Of a DNA stretch of 64,000 nucleotides, positions 58,504 to 64,000 are shown piece after piece. The notes under the pieces are model-generated. The model ran no database searches. It saw only the letters and a program-made list of their open reading frames with translations, and was not told the origin of the DNA. Origin of the DNA: Erythrobacter litoralis (lineage in GTDB: Bacteria > Pseudomonadota > Alphaproteobacteria > Sphingomonadales > Sphingomonadaceae); NCBI RefSeq assembly GCF_001719165.1, contig NZ_CP017057.1, positions 434,001 to 498,000 on the forward strand, in the 5' to 3' direction. Both the position numbers and the translations under genes were made by a program. The first letter of the stretch is position 1, and every line of letters starts with the position of its first letter.

Positions 58504-59673
58504 TCAAGAGACGGCTTGTGCGTCCTTGACCTGTAGCCCTGACTGCTGCGCGAGGACCTCTGCTATTTTTTGGCTTGCAGTGCCGTCTCCGTATGGATTG
58601 TGCGTCAAGGACATGGCCTTGTAGGCGGAAGGGCAATCCAGCAGCCGAGAAGCTTCGGAGACAATCCTGGCGCTATCGGTGCCGACCAGCTTGGCCGTGC
58701 CCAAACTTATTCCTTCTGGCCGCTCGGTCGTCTCGCGCAGCACAAGCACCGGTTTGCCGAGGCTGGGCGCTTCCTCCTGAATGCCACCCGAATCCGTGAT
58801 TATGATCTCGCTCGCTTCCATCATGGCCACGAATTCGGGATAGTCGAGTGGATCAATAAGGGCGATGTTAGCGATCTGCGAAAGCTCTGACCGCATGATC
58901 TTTTTCACGTTCGGATTGGGGTGGAGCGGATAGATGATTGCAACGTCACCGCGTTGAGCCAGATGTCGCATGGCCGCGCTGATCTGGCGCATGCCCTCGC
59001 CAAAATTTTCACGCCGATGGGCTGTGACTGCGATGATCTTTCGATCCGCGTACTGATCCCTTAGTGCATTGATTATTGGTGCAAGACCCGGTTTTTTGGC
59101 TAGCCTGTTGCGAGTTGCCAGAAGCGCATCGACCACCGTGTTGCCGGTGACATGAATCGCGTCTTCAGGAACATTTTCGGCACGAAGCGCATCTGCCGCA
59201 GACTCGGTCGGTGCAAAATGCAGGTCGGCTAACACTCCCGTCACCCTGCGGTTGCCCTCTTCTGGCCATGGCGCGTAAATATTCCCGCTCCGCAGCCCAG
59301 CCTCGACATGACCGACCGGTATGCGCCGGAAATAGCAGGCAAGCGTGGCCATCATGGTCGTCAGCGTGTCGCCATGGACAAGCACACGGTCGGGCTTTTC
59401 CGTATCGAGCGCTGCGCCGAAGCGGGTGACGATGCGTGCCGAAAGTTCGTCGAGGTTTTGCCCATGCTGCATGAGGTCGAGATCAAGGTCGGGCACAATC
59501 CCGAAGATTTCGAGGACTTGGTCGAGCATTTCGCGGTGCTGGGCAGTCACAACCACGCGCACGTCGAACCGCCCGTCCATGCGCAGCGCATCGACAACCG
59601 GGGCCATCTTAATCGCCTCAGGCCGCGTGCCGAAGGTCACGAGCATGCGAGGGCGGCCGGTTTCGGCGCTCAT
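58504..59673 (-). CDS. wecB: UDP-N-acetylglucosamine 2-epimerase (non-hydrolysing)
   Basis: 389 aa, makes UDP-ManNAc. Blocks: VTFGTRPEAIKMAPVVDAL, VTAQHREMLDQVLEIFGI, VLVHGDTLTTMMATLACYF, VGHVEAGLRSG, VTGNTVVDAL, VTAHRRENFGEGM, ITDSGGIQEEAPSLGKPVLVLRETTERPEG. Complete. Its start overlaps the wecC stop by 4 nt; both are read leftward. Confidence 0.97.
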   Translation of the reverse strand: MSAETGRPRMLVTFGTRPEAIKMAPVVDALRMDGRFDVRVVVTAQHREMLDQVLEIFGIVPDLDLDLMQHGQNLDELSARIVTRFGAALDTEKPDRVLVHGDTLTTMMATLACYFRRIPVGHVEAGLRSGNIYAPWPEEGNRRVTGVLADLHFAPTESAADALRAENVPEDAIHVTGNTVVDALLATRNRLAKKPGLAPIINALRDQYADRKIIAVTAHRRENFGEGMRQISAAMRHLAQRGDVAIIYPLHPNPNVKKIMRSELSQIANIALIDPLDYPEFVAMMEASEIIITDSGGIQEEAPSLGKPVLVLRETTERPEGISLGTAKLVGTDSARIVSEASRLLDCPSAYKAMSLTHNPYGDGTASQKIAEVLAQQSGLQVKDAQAVS

Positions 59674-60974
59674 CTTTTGAGCATGCCCCTGGTGTCGAAC
59701 ACGATGCGCCCGGCGAGGTCCTCGGGTGTGAGATGTCTGAAGGCGGTATGGTCAACGAGCACGACGACGATTTCCGCTTCCCTAAGCGCCTCATCAAGCG
59801 TTGCGAGTCTGACGCCCGTCCCTGAGAGTTCCTCAGGAAGATCCGCGGTGAAAGGTTCGACCACGAGGATCCGGTCCCCTTGGTCGCGGGCAAGCGAAAC
59901 GGCAATCTCTAGCGCTGGGCTTTCGCGGAAATCATCAATGTCCGGCTTAAAGGCGATGCCGAGCAGGGCGACCTTGCCACCGGGCGCGGCATCGAGCAGG
60001 GCGCGGATCCGGTGCTCAGCGTGCACGGCCTTGCTGTCATTGACCTCCCGCGCGGTGCGCACCAGCCGGGCCCTGTCTGGCGCGGCGGCGACGAGGAACC
60101 ACGGGTCGACCGCGATGCAGTGCCCGCCCACGCCCGGCCCGGGTTGGAGGATGCGGACGCGCGGGTGGCGATTGGCGAGGCGGATGACCTCCCACACGTC
60201 GATCTCCATCGCGTCCGCGATCATCGACAGTTCGTTGGCGAAGGCGATGTTGACGTCGCGAAAGCTGTTTTCGACCAGCTTCACCATTTCGGCGGTTCGC
60301 ACATTGGTGACAAGACAGTCGCCCTTGACAAAGCTGTGATAGAGCGCCGCGGCGCGTTCGGCGCAGGCCGCGGTCATTCCGCCGATGACGCGGTCGTTGT
60401 AGACCAGCTCGGTGACGATCTTGCCTGGCAGCACGCGCTCGGGACAGTAGGCGAGCGCGATGTCGCCGCCTTCATCGTCCCCGAATTCGGGCACGGCGAG
60501 ATCGGGGCGCTCCTTGGAGATTATTTCCGCTACGCGCTCGGTCGTCCCGATCGGCGAGGTGCTTTCGATGATGACGCATGCACCGGGCAGGATCCGGTGC
60601 GCGATCGCGCGCGCTGCCGCTTCCACGAAGGATATGTCGGGCGTCTTGTCCGGCCCGAGCGGGGTCGGAACCGCGATCATATAGAAATGCGCCGTTGGCA
60701 CCTCGGTCGATGCGACAAGCAGCTCGGCCTTTGTCGCGCTGCGCACGAGCCTGTCGAGATCGCGCTCCTCGATATGGACGGCGCCCGCATTTACGGTCTC
60801 GACGACCCGCTCCGAAATGTCGACGCCGCACACGCTCCAGCCATGGCTGGCCAACACCGCCGCGGTCGGCAGGCCGATATAGCCGAGCCCGATCACGGCC
60901 ACCTCGTGTTCGATCCGCACGCCCGGTGTCGCATCAGGGTCCAGCGCCTTGGCTGTCTCGAAGGGTGCGTTCAT
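59670..60974 (-). CDS. wecC: UDP-N-acetyl-D-mannosamine dehydrogenase
   Basis: 434 aa UDP-sugar dehydrogenase. VAVIGLGYIGLPTAAVLASHG binds NAD; IIESTSPIGTTE, AYCPERVLPGKI, KLVENSFRDVNIAFANELSMIAD and GPGVGGHCIAVDPWF with the catalytic Cys follow; GIAFKPDIDDFRESPALEI is in the C-terminal UDP-binding part. Oxidises UDP-ManNAc to UDP-ManNAcA. ManNAc-specific (WecC) rather than glucose-specific (Ugd) because of the GGHCIAVDPWF form and the pairing with wecB. Confidence 0.94.
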   Translation of the reverse strand: MNAPFETAKALDPDATPGVRIEHEVAVIGLGYIGLPTAAVLASHGWSVCGVDISERVVETVNAGAVHIEERDLDRLVRSATKAELLVASTEVPTAHFYMIAVPTPLGPDKTPDISFVEAAARAIAHRILPGACVIIESTSPIGTTERVAEIISKERPDLAVPEFGDDEGGDIALAYCPERVLPGKIVTELVYNDRVIGGMTAACAERAAALYHSFVKGDCLVTNVRTAEMVKLVENSFRDVNIAFANELSMIADAMEIDVWEVIRLANRHPRVRILQPGPGVGGHCIAVDPWFLVAAAPDRARLVRTAREVNDSKAVHAEHRIRALLDAAPGGKVALLGIAFKPDIDDFRESPALEIAVSLARDQGDRILVVEPFTADLPEELSGTGVRLATLDEALREAEIVVVLVDHTAFRHLTPEDLAGRIVFDTRGMLKR

Positions 60975-61107
60975 CGGTCCATCGCTTCCGTCTTGTGCGA
61001 ACGCAATGGACCGGCAGGGCTTAAGATCGCGTTAGGCTTGTCGCGGCTTTGACCATCGCGCATAGACAGCGAACCGGCGATTCACTCTAAGTGAGAGCGT
61101 TTTCCGA

Positions 61108-61700
61108 TCACTCCGGTTTATAGCCGCATGATCTGGAGTAGTTGGTGCATTCGTCTGGCTGGAAGATGTCGACTAGCCTGCCGATTAGATCCCACGGCCC
61201 TGACGGTGCGCTCTCCAGCATTTGGCAGCATTGCCTTGAGACGGGAGAACGCCTTCTCGATCGGAATGAAGTCGGAGCTATAGTGCGGAAGGAAGCGCAG
61301 GGTTTTCCCGACCGTTTCGATCTTCTCCTGCAAGATTGCCCGCTTGTGGTTCGAGAGGCTTTGCATGATGACGATGTCACTGGGGCGCAGCTAGGGCACG
61401 ATCACCTGGGTGACGTAGGCTTCGAACCAGTCGCCGTTGATCGGTCCGTAGAGCGCCCTTGGCGCGGCCACGCCGGTCATACGCAGGGCTGGCGACTAGC
61501 TTGCGATGCCCGCGCGGCAAGCCCGTGCGCAGACGCGCGCCTTTCTGGCAGCGGCCATGGCTGCGGGTCATGTTGATGGCTGTCCACGTTGGTTGCCTTC
61601 CGCGTCAGCTTCGCATCCATTGATGAAAGCCACGCGGCGGCTTGCTCAAACGCCGGCTTAGGCTCAGGAACCATCGAAGTACTTGCGATGAGGGCCGTCC
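61108..61700 (-). pseudogene. IS630-family transposase remnant
   Basis: Minus-strand readings TNMTRSHGRCQKGARLRTGLPRGHRK, then KIETVGKTLRFLPHYSSDFIPIEKAFSRLKAMLPNAGERTV and LIGRLVDIFQPDECTNYSRSCGYKPE* are the DDE half of an IS630 transposase with several frame breaks. It marks the boundary between the glycan genes and the next block. 61701-61972 shows nothing further. Confidence 0.83.
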
Positions 61701-61972
61701 ACTGATTCAAGGCCAGTATCGAGCAGGTGCCGCTGGTGCACGAATGACTAATTTGAAACGGTATTCTCTACGGTGGAACATCGATTTCTTAACGAACCCA
61801 ATCGAATGGGTCCTGCCACCGGGCATGGCTTGTAGCCGGTTGCAAATAGGCTCTGGCTGCTTCTTTCTTGCGGGCTTGAAAACATCAGCAAGCCGTTCAG
61901 GAATGGCCTAGCAGAACCCCTTGCCCTACCTCTTGCCACGCGCCAAAAGCCGTCCACGAGAGGAGTATCTGA

Positions 61973-63055
61973 ATGAGCGCAGCCAAGGGGCCGCTTTCCG
62001 GCCTGAAAGTCATTGAGTTCAGCGGGATCGGTCCGGGTCCGCATGTCGCCATGCTGCTCGCCGATCTGGGCGCGGAGGTTGTGAAGATCGAGCGGCCCGG
62101 CAGCGCGGCGTCGAACCCGGTCGTAGAGCGCGCCCGGCACCGGGTCCAAGTCGATTTGAAGAGCGAGGAGGGTACGGCCTTCTGCCGCGAGGCGGCGGCT
62201 AAGGCGGACGTCCTGATCGAAGGTTTCCGCCCCGGCGTGATGGAGCGGCTCGGGCTCGGTCCCGATGAACTGCTCGCCGCCAGTCCGCGTCTTGTCTATG
62301 CCCGGATGACCGGCTGGGGGCAGGACGGCCCGCTAGCCCACGCGGCGGGCCACGACATCAATTACATCGCCCTGACCGGCGCGCTCTCGGCGGTGGGGAA
62401 AGCGGGTGAACCCCCGGTCCCGCCGCAGAACCTCGTCGGCGATTTCGGCGGCGGGTCGATGTATTGCGCCTTCGGGATAATGGCCGCGCTCTACGAGCGC
62501 GAACGTTCGGGCAAGGGGCAGGTGGTCGATGCGGCGATCGTCGACGGCGCGACCAGCCTGATGAGTTTCTTCTTCGGAGTACGCGGACGGCCCTTCATTA
62601 CCACTGAAAGGGGCAAGGGTATGCTCGGCGGGGCGGCGCATTTCTACCGCTGCTTTACCTGCGCCGACGGGAAGGACATCTCATTGGGCTCGATCGAGCC
62701 GCAATTCTATGCCGAGATGCTGGCGAAAGCGGGTGCGCCAGTCGAGCTTGCCGAGGGGCAGATGGACTTGTCGAAATGGGACGAAAACGGCGAAAAACTC
62801 GCTGTGCTGTTCAGGACGAAGACCCGTGACGAATGGTGCGAACTTCTCGAAGGGACGGATGCCTGCTTCGCCCCGGTGCTCGACATGGACGAGGCGCGCG
62901 AACATCCCCACATGAAAGCGCGCGAGACCTTCGTCGAACATGAAGGCGAATGGCACACCGCCCCCGCCCCGCGTTTCAGCCGGACGCCGGGCGCGGTCCG
63001 GTCGAGCGCCGAGGACGGGGCCGAGGTGGTCGCCCGCTGGAAGGCGGGCACCTGA
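61973..63055 (+). CDS. Family III CoA-transferase fold: alpha-methylacyl-CoA racemase-like
   Basis: 360 aa. [31 protein letters not shown] is the family start. His127 in [11 protein letters not shown] and Asp157 in [10 protein letters not shown] correspond to the catalytic pair of mycobacterial MCR/AMACR. Interconverts 2-methylacyl-CoA stereoisomers in branched-chain and sterol-side-chain breakdown. A general CaiB/BaiF CoA-transferase is the alternative, but the His/Asp pair favours racemase. The stop overlaps the next gene by 1 nt. Confidence 0.9.
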   Translation: MSAAKGPLSGLKVIEFSGIGPGPHVAMLLADLGAEVVKIERPGSAASNPVVERARHRVQVDLKSEEGTAFCREAAAKADVLIEGFRPGVMERLGLGPDELLAASPRLVYARMTGWGQDGPLAHAAGHDINYIALTGALSAVGKAGEPPVPPQNLVGDFGGGSMYCAFGIMAALYERERSGKGQVVDAAIVDGATSLMSFFFGVRGRPFITTERGKGMLGGAAHFYRCFTCADGKDISLGSIEPQFYAEMLAKAGAPVELAEGQMDLSKWDENGEKLAVLFRTKTRDEWCELLEGTDACFAPVLDMDEAREHPHMKARETFVEHEGEWHTAPAPRFSRTPGAVRSSAEDGAEVVARWKAGT

Positions 63056-63513
63056 TGGCGGGCAAGTACTTCGACGAATGGCAGGTGGGCGAACGGATCG
63101 AGCATCCGATCCGCCGCACCGTGACGGAAACCGACAATCTCCTGTTCTCGACCATGACCCACAATCCGCAGCCGCTCCACCTCGATGCCGAGGCGGCGAA
63201 GGCCAGCGGGTTCGGGCAGATCCTCGTCAATTCGACCTTCACCTTCGCGCTGTTGGTCGGCCTGTCGGTGGGCGAAACGACATTGGGCACGCTGGTCGCC
63301 AATCTCGGCTTCACCGATGTCGTGACGCCCAAGCCGGTGTTCATCGGCGACACTCTGCACGCTGTGACCGAGGTGAAGGAATTGCGCGACAGCAAGTCGC
63401 GACCCGATGCGGGGATCGTCACCTTCCTCCATGAAATGGTGAACCAGCGTGGCGAGACCGTGTGCCGCTGCGAGCGCACGGCGCTGCTCCAGCGCACACC
63501 TTCGGGGACCTAA
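63055..63513 (+). CDS. MaoC-family (R)-specific enoyl-CoA hydratase-like protein
   Basis: 152 aa hot-dog fold. [40 protein letters not shown] carries the hydratase Asp27 and His42. Start ATG 63055 overlaps the racemase stop (TGATG); the upstream starts in the same frame lie inside that gene. Likely acts with it on methyl-branched or dicarboxylic acyl-CoAs. Confidence 0.9.
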   Translation: MAGKYFDEWQVGERIEHPIRRTVTETDNLLFSTMTHNPQPLHLDAEAAKASGFGQILVNSTFTFALLVGLSVGETTLGTLVANLGFTDVVTPKPVFIGDTLHAVTEVKELRDSKSRPDAGIVTFLHEMVNQRGETVCRCERTALLQRTPSGT

Positions 63514-63550
63514 CCGTGCCGCGTTCGTTCCTTTTTCGGAAGGAACGCGC

Positions 63551-64000
63551 ATGGCCGAGGATCAAAGTCGCAGCGTCAGGTCGATCGGCGACGTCGTCGA
63601 CGGCATCGAGGATGTCGCTGAGCGCGAGGATGCGGTCGGCGTGGGCGATCTCGCCCGCGAATTCGGCAGCCGCAGCTTCGCGCCTTTCATGCTCATCCTC
63701 GCGCTGGTCGGGATCACGCCGGTCGGGACGATCCCCAGTGTTCCAACCTTCATCGCGCTTTCGATCGCCCTGGTCGCCGGGCAGCAGGCCTTCGGGCGCG
63801 AGGCGATCTGGCTGCCGGACTTCATCCGGGGCCGCTCGGTCGGGTCGGGCAGGCTGAGCAAGGGCGAAAGCAAGCTCCACAAGGTTGCGGATGTGCTCGA
63901 CCGTCTTGCAAAAAAGCGCCTCACCGCCTTCGCCAGCGGGCCGGCGCTGCGCGTCGTCGCTGCGCTGATCGTCGTACTGTGCTGTTTCGTGCCGGTGCTC
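63551..64000 (+). CDS. exoD: ExoD-family membrane protein, 3' end missing
   Basis: 150 codons visible and still open at the window edge. GDLAREFGSRSFAPFMLILALVGITPVGTIPSVPTFIALSIALVAGQQAFGREAIWLPDF is the ExoD start, with hydrophobic segments. ExoD of Rhizobium affects exopolysaccharide production and alkali tolerance; mechanism unclear. ATG 63551 follows GGAAGGA. Ends outside the window. Confidence 0.93.
   Translation, partial: MAEDQSRSVRSIGDVVDGIEDVAEREDAVGVGDLAREFGSRSFAPFMLILALVGITPVGTIPSVPTFIALSIALVAGQQAFGREAIWLPDFIRGRSVGSGRLSKGESKLHKVADVLDRLAKKRLTAFASGPALRVVAALIVVLCCFVPVL

Noticed and set aside
59308..61052. Two long ORFs (about 343 and 346 aa) on + opposite wecB/wecC
   Set aside because: Arg/Ser/Asp-rich shadow frames with no family signature, fully antisense to two clear conserved enzymes.
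62707..63552. 281-aa ORF on - opposite the racemase and MaoC genes
   Set aside because: Shadow frame; spans two coupled real genes on the other strand.

Overview
The window looks like a polysaccharide (capsule/exopolysaccharide) island of a high-GC alphaproteobacterium. Sphingomonadales (Erythrobacter/Altererythrobacter-like) is the best guess, inferred from a PEPxxWA-type C-terminal sorting signal, an ExoD protein, an alpha-methylacyl-CoA racemase/MaoC pair and the mix of IS families. All calls were read by eye from sequence; no searches were run.

Left block (1-17.5 kb, + strand). A polyprenyl-phosphate sugar transferase (cut by the window edge) and a WecG/TagA-type glycosyltransferase lead directly, by overlapping starts, into a small natural-product assembly line: a single-module type I PKS (KS-AT-KR-DH-ACP-TE), a GT2 glycosyltransferase, an unusual NRPS (formyltransferase / adenylation domain with an inserted luciferase-like monooxygenase / PCP, with no intact condensation domain), a Sfp-type phosphopantetheinyl transferase and two paralogous SGNH-hydrolase-like proteins. 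A 2-oxoglutarate/Fe(II) oxygenase follows. This assembly line embedded in a glycan locus is the most unusual thing here. It may build an acyl or aminoacyl decoration for the polysaccharide.

Second block (18-23.1 kb, - strand). A tight six-gene operon: WavE-like glycosyltransferase, GDPD-like phosphodiesterase, HAD phosphatase, a two-domain fused nucleotidyltransferase, a single nucleotidyltransferase and a SnoaL-like protein. It looks like a pathway that makes and activates a phosphorylated sugar or polyol. Divergent from it are a Wzx-type flippase and, further on, a Wzy/ligase-like membrane protein.

Middle (24.7-54.1 kb). Glycosyltransferases (three GT4, two GT2), a methyltransferase, an acetyltransferase, a DegT aminotransferase, a GNAT protein, a DUF1996-like lipoprotein with a hexanucleotide repeat and a short PEP-CTERM-like protein are scattered among IS debris. 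At 26.8-34.3 kb the insertions are nested: an IS5-family transposase gene is split by an IS66 element (8-bp target duplication visible), which is itself split by an IS21 element, and an IS3 element sits in the same gene. At 37.1-39.3 kb a decayed IS3 carries an IS427-type IS5 element with a CTAG duplication. Fragments of IS630, IS1380, IS5 and IS3 occur elsewhere.

Right block (54.6-64 kb). rmlACDB (dTDP-L-rhamnose) on +, wecB-wecC (UDP-ManNAc and UDP-ManNAcA) on -, an IS630 remnant, then genes that look like ordinary chromosome: a CoA racemase/transferase, a MaoC hydratase and the start of exoD. The RmlB intermediate could also feed the DegT aminotransferase, and UDP-ManNAcA is the known donor of WecG, so the two ends of the window fit one glycan pathway.
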